Below are positions 1-13,531 of a stretch of DNA of 64,000 nt, piece by piece. Both the position numbers and the translations under genes were made by a program. The DNA lies in assembly GCA_014871385.1 (NCBI GenBank), contig CM026421.1:11731128-11795127 (forward strand). The letters run 5' to 3'. Position 1 is the first letter of the stretch. The number at the start of each line of letters is the position of its first letter. This DNA is from Ceratodon purpureus. Its lineage: Eukaryota; Streptophyta; Bryopsida; Pseudoditrichales; Ditrichaceae. The notes below the pieces were generated by a model, which worked only from the letters and a program-made list of their open reading frames with translations, searched no databases and was not told the DNA's origin.

Positions 1-2
1 TG

Positions 3-655
3 CAGGATCCGGCGAAGGAGATCGAGGACGTGGTGCGAGGGCTGGTGGAGAAGCCGACGCTGGAGCGGCAGGCGGCCGTGTTGCGCAAGTACTTCACGGA
101 GGATGTGGAGTTTACTCACTTCCACATTAACACAACCGGCGGGGTGAAGGACTTGATTTCCATCTACCAGATGGCTGAGCTCATCGTGAACTACCAGAGC
201 GTTGAGTTTCAGAAGATCGTCTACGACAAGCGTGCCAACGCCATCACTCTCCGCATGACCGTCTACATTCGCCCCCTCGGCATTCTCCCTCTCACGAACT
301 TAAAGTTCCTCACGCTCCTCGAATTGGAGGATCACAAAATCGAGGTAACCTAATCATAATCTCCCTTCATATTCTTGCTTGAAAATCCATGGCGCCGCTC
401 TGCAGATTATGATATGCATGCATGATATTGTGTTCACAGGGAGGCAGGACAGTGAAGAAGATCAAAGTGCAGCGGGATTTTTTCCAGAGATCGCCTCTGT
501 GGTCCAACGTTCCTCTATTCGGGCCAATCTACGCCTCGGACAGGATACGCACCTTGATCGGAACTCTAATGGCAACGACTTTTGATATCCTGAAACAAGG
601 GTTCGACGTGATCTCCAGCATTTACTCAGGAAAACGGCCTCTGAAAACCTACTAA
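3..655 (+). CDS. SigF-like NTF2-like domain protein, 3' part (5' truncated by window edge)
   Basis: Two exons, 3..344 and 440..655, join in phase 0: the donor follows a GAG codon and the acceptor is CAG before GGA. The readable part is about 186 residues and ends at TAA. It begins with a helix (AKEIEDVVRGL), followed by a KYFTEDVEFTH segment and alternating strands, as in the cone-shaped NTF2/SnoaL fold. It resembles the SigF-like NTF2-like proteins of fungi and plants, which are small and of unknown biochemical role. The C-terminus (FDVISSIYSGKRPLKTY) is hydrophobic then basic and could touch a membrane; that is inference. The true start lies before the window. The family call rests on recalled resemblance; the exon structure is firm. 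Confidence 0.7.
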
Positions 656-714
656 TTTAACTTTGGTGGCCGAAATTGATAGAAAATTTGGGTTAATCTT
701 GGTAGCCTTGATTC

Positions 715-720
715 AATAAA
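715..720 (+). terminator. AATAAA polyadenylation signal of the NTF2-like gene
   Basis: A canonical AATAAA lies 60 nt after the TAA stop, with T-rich DNA about 40 nt further on. This is a normal spacing for a plant 3' UTR. Confidence 0.45.
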
Positions 721-1288
721 ACAGTGATGCAGGCTGATTGCCGAATATGTGTCTCTACTCGGCTTTTTTTTCTTTTTTGGTTCTAGAAATCTCTGTTACA
801 GCTTTGTGCATGTTCTCTAGGTAGATGCAGATATTAAACGCATCTGATCAAAGAACTTAAGACAGAGCATCATATATCTACAGTTTACCGCTTGTAAGTA
901 ATTATCTTACAGAAAAGTAATTGGATTGTCTGAGAACAACTATGTTTTTTGACACCTTAAAAGAATTGCACCATTGGGGAGGTACCACAAAATATTTTTC
1001 CCAGATTCTTTGATTTAGATAGTCTAGAGTGATCTAGAGAAAACAGTCTGCAAAAACGAAGCGCCGAAATGTTGTTGTAACGAAATGGTGTGTTGGATTA
1101 TGCTTACACACACACATATTGTTAAGAGTTGGGAAAAACTACACTGAAACAACACATCCTTCTGATCATTGAGTGGTATTCTTGTACTACCGGTAGTAAT
1201 GACCCTCCGAAGTGGTATCCGGGCTGGTACCTGGGCTGGTACCTCGTCTAGTCTTGGGGATTTGTGTTACTTTGGTTGTGTCTCCACT
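721..1288. other. Intergenic, no gene seen
   Basis: AT-rich spacer with short ORFs only. Near 1187-1250 there is a locally repeated GGTAYC(T/C)GGGCTGGTACC motif of no known role. Confidence 0.5.
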
Positions 1289-1646
1289 TTAACCCTTAAA
1301 CGTCAGACCCAGCCCGAGGGGCTGGGTTTAAAGGAATAATTGGAGACAGAAGTTTCATTTCTCAACCAAATGAAGCGAGACTTGTTGCGTTGGAAAGCTA
1401 TTGAAAAAGCGATCTAGATTCCAAATTTTCGCCCCATTTGATAGATTGTGGAATCGTTGGTAAGCAATCAAAGTTATCAGATTGAACAAGTTTTGAGGTT
1501 GGGGCAGCTGAAGTTGAGTTGTGCTCCAATGGTACAGTGCTACAGTGCGGCGCTACAGTGCACTGCAGAGCCATTTTTGGGGGAAAAAATATTTAGATTC
1601 GGTCCGGGCTGCCCACCCAGGACCTAAAATGACGTTTAAGGGTTAA
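1289..1646. mobile_element. Short piggyBac-like MITE (TTAA ends, 17-bp perfect TIR)
   Basis: The ends TTAACCCTTAAACGTCA (1289-1305) and TGACGTTTAAGGGTTAA (1630-1646) are exact reverse complements. Each end starts with TTAA followed by CCC, the pattern of piggyBac elements, whose target-site duplication is TTAA and whose TIR starts CCC. The pairing stops at once outside the TTAA. The 358-bp element has no ORF, so it would be non-autonomous. A GCCCGAGGGGC palindrome lies just inside the left end. The superfamily assignment is inference from the ends only. Confidence 0.6.
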
Positions 1647-2228
1647 GTGATTACAGTGTCACATTGAATTGCAATCGTAAATGTGTACAATGCTTCATGG
1701 TAAGGAGTTGAGCACACCTTGTGCCATGCGAATGGGACCTTGAATCTTGCAGGGAAGCTTGTAAATATTTATGATTCTGATGTTTCCACTGATGTTTCGT
1801 TGGGCGCATCCAATGATGCATCCACAATTCACATCCCTTGTGTCTTGTGAGACTTGAACCGGAGACTTGAGCCTGGAGACTTGAAAAGGGAGACTTGAAT
1901 GAGTGGGAGTGGATGAGGGGACGAGCCAGCTGATTGCAATTCATAACTTGCGGCCGCCAAGTCTACTCGTCCTCGCAATCTGCTCAGGCTGTGTGTCTTT
2001 TTTCTGTACCTTAATCTGGTTCTGATTTCGAACGGGAGGTCTGGTTCTTATTTGGAATCCACTGACAATATCGGTGGAAAGAGTTGCGTAGCTGCAGATG
2101 GGCGGTAGATTGAGCTCAGCGTAGTTTAGATTAGAGCCTAGATTGTGTTGTTTTGGGTTTGCAATTGAAGGTAGGTGGAGGAAGAGTTGTGAGCGATAGT
2201 GGGTTTTGCTTCACATTGGTGCACAATC
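1647..2228 (+). other. Upstream region of the zinc-finger gene
   Basis: No gene seen. It includes a run of related GGAGACTTGA phrases at about 1860-1900 and the likely 5' UTR of the downstream gene. An in-frame TGA lies 18 codons or fewer upstream of the chosen ATG. Confidence 0.4.
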
Positions 2229-2693
2229 ATGGAGAATATCACGGCGAACGAAATCGCAGGTTTGGGAGTGGGCGCTTTGCTACTCGCGGCAGCTCTTGCC
2301 ACGCCCAAGGTCGACGCCTTCATTGCCCGAGGTCAGCGCAGGTAATTCGCCAAACACTCCTCCCCATCTCGAACCCTAATTGTGGTTTATTCGCAAGTTG
2401 TGCGAACTTCCAAGTGATGGGTAGCGGATTGGCGACATTGGTAACTTGAGGTTTTGAGTTTTCGAAGGGTAATTGATCATGTGTGCGGTATGCAAATGTA
2501 TTATGGTTGCAGGAAATTGAATTTGTGTATGGAGTGTGGTGGCGTGACGAGAATTCCTTGTATGAGGTGCAAGTCTCGTGGTACTCTGAACCAGAATATT
2601 TTTTCTTTAGAAGGTAGCAGCAAGCCTACGACGTGCCCTGCGTGCAGAGGCAAAGGCAATTTTCCATGTCCATCTTGTTGCGAGAATAATTGA
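2229..2693 (+). CDS. Small CxxC (DnaJ-type) zinc-finger protein with one membrane segment
   Basis: Two exons, 2229..2341 and 2513..2693, joined within an AGG codon, give 97 aa. Residues 1-36 hold a Gly/Ala/Leu-rich hydrophobic stretch (about 10-25) suited to one membrane span or a targeting signal. Four CxxC pairs follow at C43/C46, C54/C57, C79/C82 and C90/C93, two of them in CxxCxSRG and CxxCRGKG contexts. This is the cysteine-rich module of DnaJ, here without a J domain. Similar plant proteins (BSD2/LQY1 type) act as chloroplast chaperones or disulfide-handling factors, but this one is too short and divergent to equate with either. The ATG is the first after an in-frame stop. Confident as a gene; function is only by class. 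Confidence 0.8.
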
Positions 2694-5600
2694 ATCTGGT
2701 TTCTTTTTATTATTGCTTGGTGAATGAAAATCTGTTGCGTTTTTTTGCATTTTATTTCCCAGGTTGTAATCCTCTTATCCAAAGTTTTCTGAAGAGTAAC
2801 TTTTTATGTGCATATCCGTGGTTGACGTTTTTCTTACCATTTGTGCTTCTCTGCAATGGTTGTGATTGAAGCCTGCATAGCGTTTCCCGCTTCTTAAATT
2901 TCTGAAGCAGCTTGTTATACGTGCATCAATATGTTCTTAGTGCATTATGTTGAGAAGTTGATAGATTTCGGAGAATTGAGTTAAAAGCAGATCTAGTTTG
3001 GACTTGTTTTAAATTTCCTGCAATTCTGAGAAGGGCGATCTTCTTGCCTGCATGCTTTTTAGCCACTCTGATCATAACGGCAGACTTTGTGGAGCATTTT
3101 CGTTGTTCTCAAACCCTCATTTTAGACCCTCATTTGATGATGATTGGTCCGGGAATCGATATGGGATTACAGTTACTCCTGCGACCGACTGGTTCTTCTC
3201 CCAGTTTGGCCCGATTTTGATGCAGGGGTGAGAGAGCAACGTTTCAGTGCATGAATGCATTTACGAGAAGATATCTGGACGTTGCTGAGGAGTGAAGGGA
3301 GTTCAGGTTGTCAGTTGCGTTGGTGATCATTTTTGCACTTCGGTGAATGTCCAAGTTATACAAGTGAGAATTCACGTTTTATCAGACCCCCTGAATTCCA
3401 GCAACTACCCAATAACTTATATCATATTGAATACTGTAGCAGGATTTATTATGCCTATCGATTCTAGAATTTTTTTGCTCTACGTATGTTTCCCTCTTGA
3501 TTGAAAGTTTAATAATCATATGTCAACAATTGCTATTCTATAACTCTGGATTCAGGGTCCATGTAGTCAAGATTTGTGTAGTAACTATTGTTTGATGGTT
3601 TTGAAGGGAATGCTGTCATGCGAGGCTTGCCAGAAAGCCGAATGTTATGGCTGTTAAATAAATGTGTCTAGAAGCGCAGAAATCTATTAGTGTAACTGAA
3701 TATATTAGCAATATCTTAGCAGGCTTGACCTGTAACTCATTGGTCATTTCTGAGTTCTTCAAAATTCATGTGGTAACTTGTTGGTTTTCATTGTTCTTAC
3801 ACTGTTGGCTTCTAAGTTCATGGTTGACGTACAGGATAACAATAAGTGGCCACTGACTTCATGATAAATCTTCGAAACCAAAACCCTCTGGCAGAAATGG
3901 CTGGCTGAATCCTTGGATGTCTTTGCAGCAACAAAATACTGCAAAGAGTAGAGTTTACACTTGTAAACCTCGGAGTAGCCCACGCGCCTCCACGTGAAAA
4001 GGTACATGGCTAACTTATTAACCCAGGAATTCTCGAATTGTTTTTTCACACCCATTTTCACACCCCACCCACTCTCCAAGTTGGATTTTTGTCTTCTTTT
4101 TTTCCTTTTCCTTTTTTCTTTTTCTACACGAAACCTCCAGTTCTGACGATAGTGCTGTCAGTAGCGAGATAAAATATATCCAGTGATGCCAATGTAGAGT
4201 GCGTTCCCCAGTGTATATGGCAAATGTCTACTACACAGTACCCACTCAAGTCTATGAACACATTGGTACAACTGAGTCTGGCTGCTCTCCTTTCAATTGA
4301 ACTAGGTTAACAATGTCAGGAGTTGTTGCTGTTTCACTCCATTATAATCTTTAGAGTAGAAGTAAACAGTGACTGAATTGTGAAACTTTCCTTTCCCTTG
4401 AGAATGGATCAATGAGTTGTTCAGGAAGATGCCCAATCTGCAAGCATCCTGCATCTGAGCGTGAAGGTACAAGGTACACAGTGAATTCCATCATGCAGTT
4501 TGATGAGTTTCCAGACTCCTGTTGTATGAAACCAGAATGTGACTCATATTGGATCCAAACGATTTTCTAATCACTGTAGTACTCTGTATCTGAAGATAAT
4601 AGTTCAATATGATGAAACTGTATCCATTTGATTGCATTATCAGCACCCATGAGGTGAAGCACATGCACAGTCCTAAGTCCTGGAAGTGTACTTGCAGTCT
4701 AACTAAGTTATCAATTGCGCCAAACCCTCACCAAGAAACGGATTAGTTGGCTCAGTCAGTCACTTGTTTTCAGTATTCAACTTATTTTCTAGGATTTTCA
4801 TTAAACTCTGTAATTTTGATTAGTATAGTTTTTGAGAATGAATGCAAGAATTGCAAGATTGCAATCCATGCTTTTGCAAAGGATTTGAATATGTCTTGAT
4901 TGATTTCCCTTCTTTGAGAAGATAAATATTGCATCATCCAATGAGCCCGAAACCTTAGACCGATAGGCCATTCTTTCTAAATTGAGCCAAAGAGTACTAC
5001 TTTAAATATCTGCAATGATTGAAAATTACATGTAATATCCTAGAGAAAATTGTGTATGGTCTTCTAAATTAAATTACGTTAATACTTAAAAACAATCAAT
5101 AGATACTTCAAAATTAACACATATGTGTTTGACATAAATTAGAGTGAACAATTCATGTTAATTTTTAGCCCAAATTATTAAATTGAGTGATATAATATGG
5201 CACTTCTGGCTAACAATGTGTGTGATAATGATCCCAAAAATAGATTCTATTTTTATTAATTAAAAATATTAGTGAAATTTCAACCAAGTAGGAGTAGTAT
5301 TCTTTTAATTCAAAAGAAATCATGCATGTTTATTTACCATACATTTCAATGATATTAGTACGTGAGTAAGTTTCAATGTTCACATAGTCGTGAGATAAGT
5401 TTTGATTTTCTTCTCATATGAGTAGAAAGTTGAGATTTGTTTGTTCAAGTCACAGGCCACAACATTTAAATGTCACTAGAAGGGATTAAAATCCATTTCC
5501 TCATACAATTGTAGAAAACATGTTGCATCAATTTGATTGCAGTACTTCAAAACACATTTATGTCACAACAGATCCTTCCAAGGTCTTCTCAAGCAACTAC

Positions 5601-7189
5601 AACCTACTTCAATCTGTTACATACCATTAATTCACCAACAATCTCTGCCTTTCAAAATCCTTGTAGACAACCATCTACAACTCTTTGCTTGTAATGCCCT
5701 CTCAAGTGAACAGAACGAGCACAAAGGCTGCTGATAAGACAAAGAGCCTTCAATCCACATTGCCTGTAGATATTGTTGTGACACTAATTTTATAATGAAT
5801 TAGAGATGAATCCCACCTTCACTGGTTCCCCTGCTTACTATAAACCCACCCTCCCGCCCTCTCTTTTAGCCAAAAGTAGTGTACTTGTCTTTCATTCTCT
5901 GACTTGGTCACAAGAATAATTCCATTGACATGAGTCATGGACTGCAGCAAATGTAGTTCTCTCCATTTTACTACTCCACTAAGCTAGTCAACATTACCAC
6001 TATTTCAGTGGAATTTTCAAGACTTGGGTCACCACCGAGCTATACTTTGATCACAGCAGATGTTAATTTGTTTAAACTTTTTCTAACCAGAGGGAAGATT
6101 TCCTCTAATTGTACAAAAATGGGGTACATTAAAAAATACTCGTCAAACTCTTTAGGGAACCCTTCATGGGCCCTAGCAAAATATCCTAACTTGCAAAACA
6201 TTGGTCCCAAGTTCTACGATAAGAATTCTCTACACCTAATTTGGGTCGTAGAACCCAAATTTGACCCCAAAAAAATCTAAATAAAGCTTATAAAACCCTG
6301 AAATTACGATTTGAGGGTTTTACAAGTACTACATAAACATTGTTCTATATTCTAAAAAAAGGTTCCACGAAGAGTTCGATGGGTATGCATTAGTGTGTCC
6401 CTTCAAAAATGTATCACTTACTAAATTAAGAAATTGATTTCTTCAAGCTTCTTACATGTCCCAGTATTGGCTCAAGATTTGACATATTACAATTTTTCCA
6501 GAAAATAAAAATAATTGCTTTTGATAAACTTGTTATGTTGGACTCAGGGATTTGGTATAAATGGTCATCTAAGCTTGTAAGGTTGTTGAGCCCAAGGATT
6601 GGTATAAATGGCCACCTAGGCTTGTAAGGTAGCAGCACCATAAACCAACAACTTTAGAACCCTTTGACTAATTAAATGCATGTTGTTTTCAAATAGTTAA
6701 GGAACTATACCATAGAATTAATATTGAGCACATGCAAGCTTTTAAAGATTAGACTCAAGAAAAAAATGATAATTGTCCATATCTCCATTACTTAAACAAA
6801 TGGTTCAAGCAAGGTATGGATCTTGTACTGACTGTAAAAATACATTCAAAGACCATGCAACTAATATTGAAAAAAATATGAGCTTCCAGAGGCCAAAACC
6901 TTCAAAGTCTACATCTCTTTTATATCATAATTAATTTTTTTTGCGGAAAATGCATTTCGTAACACTTATTCAACCTCTCTTTTGTCAAGCAACATTTGAG
7001 TTTGCAAAGTGTATTATCTTCAGTGGCGTTATCAATAGTATACAAAGTAGATACCATGGACTCTATATGTTGTTTTTTTTATTCTTCAAAAAAGACTCTA
7101 TAGCGCGTACTTTCAGAACTGAAGTGTGATCTCTCCCGTGTTTCTCATAGTATTTAACCACAAGTGATTGCTTTCAATGCTAAAGTCAT
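2694..7189. other. Gene-poor AT-rich spacer
   Basis: I see no gene. The first few hundred bases are probably 3' UTR of the zinc-finger gene. ORFs of 60-106 codons here lack protein-like composition. A 47-bp tandem duplication lies at 6554-6647. Confidence 0.5.
6554..6647. repeat. 47-bp tandem duplication (2 units)
   Basis: GGTATAAATGGYCAYCTARG at 6554 recurs at 6601 with the same following CTTGTAAGGT. The two units differ at a few positions. Confidence 0.6.
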
Positions 7190-9140
7190 CCCCTTTGTTC
7201 AGATTTGTTGTAAAAAAAAATTAAAAAAATCATAAAAATTTTGTTTGGTTTTAAGATTTAAAATGATGAATAATCAAAAATTGATTACAAAAGCATTTAA
7301 AGGTTAAAAAAATCAACTAATCTACAAAATCTAAAATCTTAGTGTATTACAATTAAATCTATTAAATCAATCAGTGTTATTTTTTCAGTATATTTTATCA
7401 ACTATTTTAAATTGTTTATTGATTAAAAATAAATAGAAATTAATAATTTATTTTATACAGTTAAATCACTAAAAATTAAAAAGTAGAAAGTAAAAAAATA
7501 TGTGATTAGACATTGTCATTTAAGTTTTCCATGTTTAAAGTATGATATTAATTTCATTATATGGTGATTTCCTTAACCACCAACTTGATGTAAATACTTA
7601 ATTGTTCTTTGCTATTGCTTTTCTTTGCTATTAAATGCTATTGATTTTATTAAATGATGAAATGCTATGATTAAAGACCTTGAATTGAAAACTTTAAACA
7701 AAGTTTGTAAGTTTTATAAACAAATAAATAAATTACAATATTCATAAAATATTGTTTAGAATATAGATTTTATATTATGATGTTAGTATAAATTATAATT
7801 ATCATTGTAATTAAATAAATAGGTTTTGAAATGTTTTAAATATTTATAACTTATAGCTTAATAGCTTTGTGTCAATGTAAAAAGGAATGATAAATGAATT
7901 TTCTACGCTTCTTTTGATCTTGAAGTGATCCATTAATTAGTGGCCGACTTTATCAGTGTCAAGCTCCAATATGAATGAGTTTTTTTTTAGCAATTTTGTC
8001 AAACCACTTATATGTGGGCACAACATAGACGTTCTAGAGATGATATTTAAATTTATTATTCTCATGTCGAATTCTATAGTCGATAGTCTAACTGTTCTAG
8101 TCTAAGCTCCAAAGATATTCACTTCGAGTCCTGTAATGTCAAGCTTTGCAACATGAGAAGTCACAACATTGGTCATCATATCAAAAAACGAGCTACTATT
8201 GGTGCTTTTGCATTGTATTGCGTCCTTAGAAACTGTATAATTCCAATGGTATTTGCGGTGTTGTTCATATATGCTACAAAGGTGGCACCCGCTTTGATAT
8301 TTTCATTTGGGTCCGGACTGTGTTGCAGCTGTGGCATGGTTTGAAGACTGCTGATGGCCAGGTGTGTGAAACTGGTTTGTTTGTATCTTAACATGATGAT
8401 GAGCCACAAGACCTCCTTCCGAAGCATTGTTGTTGAGGATTATGCTTTCAATGAAATTTTTGGAAATGAAATAAAAGCGTTAAGAATTTCAAAATATAAA
8501 AACTGTCAAAAGATAATTGTACATTGATTGCTAAACAATATTAAACTTATTGAGCTATTTTCTTTTAAAGTTATGATTTAACTATAAATATTTCGAATTT
8601 TGATATTAATAAATACCAAAAGTATTATATTGATATTTTAACAGATTCATAATAACAATTTTTTATTTGCTTAGTTATGAAAAGGACATTTAATTTTTAA
8701 TTTTTAATTTTTTAAAGTATATATAATAATATATCATAAAGTGTATTTTTTAATGTATATATTTTTATATTTTAAAATATATACATTAGTTAAAAAAATA
8801 TATACATTAATTTGTTTTAAATATTGAGTTCATTTTTAAATATTAATTTCATTTTTAAACATTGATATATGTATTTTTTTTAAATTTTAAGTTTTTATTT
8901 TTAATATTATTTTTAAAGATAAATTGATAATAATATCCAATTTTAAAACAAGCTTTCAAAGGTTTATTTTAAAATGGTTTTTAAAAAAAAATAGATATTT
9001 CTTATTGAAAGATGGCCACTTTTAATTATGTTATTTTTATAAATTCAAGTATTTACTTCATATAATGACTTATTTTTAAAATTTTAAAAGAAGAAAAATC
9101 TTCAAAGTAGACACACGTGCAATAATAAACTCTACTCGAA
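7190..9140. other. Extremely AT-rich tract
   Basis: Roughly 2 kb dominated by A/T runs such as TTTTTAAATTTTAAG and TATATACATTA. It contains no ORF that looks like protein. It could be a matrix-attachment-like region or an eroded transposon; neither is shown by the sequence. Confidence 0.5.
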
Positions 9141-10687
9141 GATAATGGATAAAGTTTATTTAGTTAATCATAAAATAATTACAAATTTAAGACTTTCTCT
9201 TGGAATTAAAATTCATCAATTTAGGGTCTAAATAGAATATTTTAAAATACATCTCTTGTATATATAGAATCGTTTTAAGTACATGATGGTTATTTACAAA
9301 TTTTTATTCATTTCAATACTTTTACTTCTTGTATACAAAATGGACAAAAATATGAACTTCACATATTACTCCATAAGTATTCAAATCTTACTTGTGAGAT
9401 ATGCTAATGGTACTACTCAACACAATCTTTTCAATCAACTCCATATCAAATCCAAATTCCAAATATTGATTAAGATATGGATGACTAAAGTTGTTATTGA
9501 AAATTAAGATTTTTATAAGCACATTCATATGTTTCCACTTACAAGGCTTCCTATTGTAGTCTTGAATATTATAATGCTTGTTTTCATATAAATTAGTGAT
9601 CAAAATGCACCTTCTAAGAAATCACTAAATCTACTAAATATAAATTTATTAGCCATCAAATTCACAACAATGGTAAGAATGGATGAGAGAGTGGTTCCAA
9701 GGAAACTATAGATGGATATACTTTAATTTTAAAAAGAAGATATGTGGTGGGAAGGGGCTTAATACATGATGGATGTATAATAGCATTAAAGTAGTTGTGC
9801 ATAAATTAGATAGTATTATCATTGGTTTTTTGATGGTCAATGGTTGGTCTAATGGTCATTTTAAGCATTTATGTAGATATTCTTGCATACGAAGATTAAA
9901 AACACCTTAATTTGCCAACAATCCATTCATACTTCCTATAATTTTATTTCAAAGTGATTGGAAGTGAATCTAAACTTGACCACAACTTCACTAAAACTTT
10001 AGTAGAACCATTAAGATGAAACCAATGAGATGGAAGCATTTACAAGCTGTGTCCATGTGTTTCTTCTGTTTCTTTTGGATAAGTCTACAATTTTGATTAA
10101 GTGTCTATACTTTCACTTCCAAAATCTACATAAAGTTGCTTATGTGTCCAGAAATTATGATTCTAAGATCCAACACTTTGTCTTCAATTTACTAACACAT
10201 TCATGGTTTCACTTCATGATCTTTGCACTCCCCCATTACCAATTTCCTTATTCTTGCAGTTTAAGGTGTTACTACCTTAGTAATAAGCCCTTTTACTAAG
10301 CCCTTGAGATTGTTGATAAAGATAATCATAGATGATCTTTCTTCAATTGTTTCTGGAAAATAATCTTTTTGTACCCAAAATTTCTCCTACAACTACCTTT
10401 TCTTATCAAAATTTATGCTTCACCATACTTAGAAAGCATGTTGTCCACCTCAAAATAAATATTTATCCTTTTCAAAAAAATAAGATCTATATCTCAATAA
10501 AAAATAAATAAAAAAAATGACAAACACTAAAAATAGCCTTATGTGATTTTAAATTTAAAAATTTGACTCTAAAAAAAGTTTGTCATATTATTTTCATCCT
10601 TAGAATTTCTTATATTTTTGCAAAACATATTTTAGCATAAATACCTGCTACCCAAGTACGGCAACTCACAACAAGTTCTCTAAGTAC
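9141..10687. other. AT-rich spacer, no gene seen
   Basis: Short ORFs up to 89 codons on both strands, with no recognisable motif and no splice pattern joining them. Confidence 0.4.
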
Positions 10688-11080
10688 TAAGGTATACACA
10701 CCCATGAGGGATCACTTACCCATGAGGGATCAGTAGGCTTCCCCATTCCAGAGCAATGGGAAACTAGTAAAGGATAATTGATGAACAGTAGATTTAGGGT
10801 ATTTCCTCCAATAGAATGCCTCTGTGAGTGTGACGGAATCTGTTTGTTCACTGATCTGAGTATGGTCGGTCATTGGTACACCTATATGTCAATCATGGGT
10901 AACACTAACTTTTGGACAAAAAAATTTGTAGTAATTTGGATTTTACTGAATTAATTTTGAAAAAATGCTCATTCTTCATGAACCTTATGATACTACGTGC
11001 AAAAAATAACTCCTTATTGAAAACCCAAGATTTACTATGCTGAAATGCTTAAGTGATCGGTGATAGGTGTGTATACCTTA
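10688..11080. mobile_element. Candidate MITE with 15-bp TIR
   Basis: TAAGGTATACACACC (10688-10702) is the exact reverse complement of GGTGTGTATACCTTA (11066-11080). The similarity continues inward with mismatches to the GGATCAC/GTGATCG pair. The element is 393 bp with no ORF. A short direct repeat (CCCATGAGGGATCA) occurs twice inside the left end. The superfamily is not clear; the outer TA could be a target duplication. Confidence 0.5.
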
Positions 11081-12929
11081 TATTGATTGGTTTTTTTTGG
11101 TGGCCATAAGTTAGTTCTATTTTCATGATCAGAATCACACAATCACTGATGAGGATTCTGAGAGTGTATCTTGTCTGTATGTTGCAACAGGGCTGTAGAG
11201 TACAACCACTGAAGTAGTATCTCTGGGAGTTTGTTCCTGAAATCTGAATTTGATTACAATAGTCAAACAATGTCAGCATTGTTCCCTCTTCAATAACCTC
11301 CTCATGTTGCTAATCCCACACATATCTCGATGTGTCCTGTTACCAATGACATTATCAATTTATCTCCATTCACGTCCACATGCATAGTATTATCTTCCCA
11401 CTAGATATTTTGTAATACATATCTCTGTAACTCTTTCCTTTATTTATTTACTTATTTTATTTTTATTTTTATTTTTATTTTTTTAATTCTCGTGTACCAA
11501 GGTGCTGAAACAAGCTCAGCAAACAAGTCACCTGCTTACAACAAAACCCGCCTATCGTTAATCACTAGGTTGTTTAAAAGAAATCTTGCTAAAAATGAAA
11601 CTTATTTTAGCCTCAATGCAATGCCATTGTTTTAATAATTGGTTGAATTTGATGTTGAAGTTCAATATGAGTTTAATTGATTGATTTGTTTTGGGTTGGT
11701 GGATCATCATTTATTGTGCAATTTTAGGGGTTGATGTTAGGTTGAGGTTTCCTTTGGGTGTTTCTATTTCATGTTAATCTTATGGAGTTTGGACAAGTTT
11801 GTGAAATTAGAGTAGGAGTGCAAGGTAGAATTTTCATAAGTTGGGTGCAGCTCTCTAGTTGTTTTATAGTCTACCCATTATATAGATAAGTGTTTGACTT
11901 TAAACTGTTTTTTTTTTTTTTTTGGAAACTAACACTAATCACTAGGTTTCTTGCATTTACTGTACAGTCACGTCTAAAATGTTTATGAATTGTGTGTCAT
12001 GAACTCTCTTTGCTTCAACAATTGTGCCATATTCCAACTCTATGATCTTCTCAAATGAAGGCACCTTTGAGAGCAAAATTTTGTAAGCATATTCCTCACG
12101 TAGTGTGGACTAGAGAGGTCTAAATAATTATTGTGCTTGCATAAAGCATTAATCACATTGATAATAAATGCATCACAACTTTCCACATGTCTAAAACATG
12201 TAATCCAAGAATTTGCAGGCTACACATTTGGCATTTGGTAGCCTTTTGGGTGACAACAAATTTGGAGGACTGAATACCTGATACATGCATTTCAACAATT
12301 GGATATTGAATTTTTGCATCTTAGATCATTTTGGATGAAAAGAACGACTATATTAAAAATGTGTACAAGTTTTTTTTTTGGCATCATATTTCTTATGACC
12401 TCTGTACTCATGGAAGTTGGTGCCTTTGTTCATTGGAGTAAATTGGGAGAATTGCAAGAGGCTCATATTATAGAGAAATTGTTTTTACCGCCAAAGTTGT
12501 TCTCTTGATCTAAATTCCATCAAAAATCTTTCAAAAATATTATAAGATTTGTTTCGGTAGCATAAAATGCCAAAGGATACGCAAGAAATGATATCCACCT
12601 TCAAAAAGTATGGAATGAAGTATTTGTATATCAAATACTCTTGGCAAGGGAACAAAGTACTAAGTGGTAGATAGTATTTATGAAAAATACAAATATTTGC
12701 ATATTTTTTAGGTCTGTGTGTTTAGATTATATTTTTGATGTCAAATTGCACTTCAATAGCATTTCAAGGCAATCAAAAATTTCTAAATCCGTCCATTTTA
12801 GAAAAATATTATTGCATTCCAAAGCGTGTCATTTTCTAGTTAATTATCATTTGATTGAAATTTGTTAGCATTTAGATGTGATGATAGATTTTTTTTTAAT
12901 TAATTACTATACATATTTATTTAAGCAAT

Positions 12930-12936
12930 GTATATA

Positions 12937-12978
<42 letters not shown>
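12930..12978. repeat. (TA)n microsatellite
   Basis: About 24 TA units, interrupted once by TG. Confidence 0.9.
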
Positions 12979-12980
<2 letters not shown>

Positions 12981-13531
12981 TAATTTGATTTCCTTATATA
13001 TGATTTATAGGGTGTTCTACAAATATTTTTATTTGAAAAAATGTATTTTTTTTTTCTACTATAAACAAAACACAAAATCATATTGTAATATAACAATTCA
13101 TGATCTAATCTCAATTTGAAATCCAATTCTTCAAATATCATTGAAATCATATTTGAGTTGAAGGCTAAAAGGATCTTCAAAGTTATAGCCATCCATTATG
13201 GCCAAAAATAATATTTGGCACCTTTTAAGATTAAAAATGAATACATCAGAAGCTATAATTTTCATGGCCTAAATTGAATTTATATTTTGAATTTTCAAAT
13301 TTCAAAAAATACTACAGAATAAGTTGTTTTGTTATACATTTAATTAAAATCAGTGTGGATTATCAAATAGTGTAATGTTCAATCAAGAATAACCTTTTTA
13401 AAAAAGATCATTCACATTTTTAAAAATGTGGGTTGTTATTTTGTATAAGGAAAGAAGAGTTACAAGAATATGTTATGGCTTAAGTTGTCAAATAGTTTGT
13501 CCTTGATAGTGGGACATGTGCTGTTTTTTGT

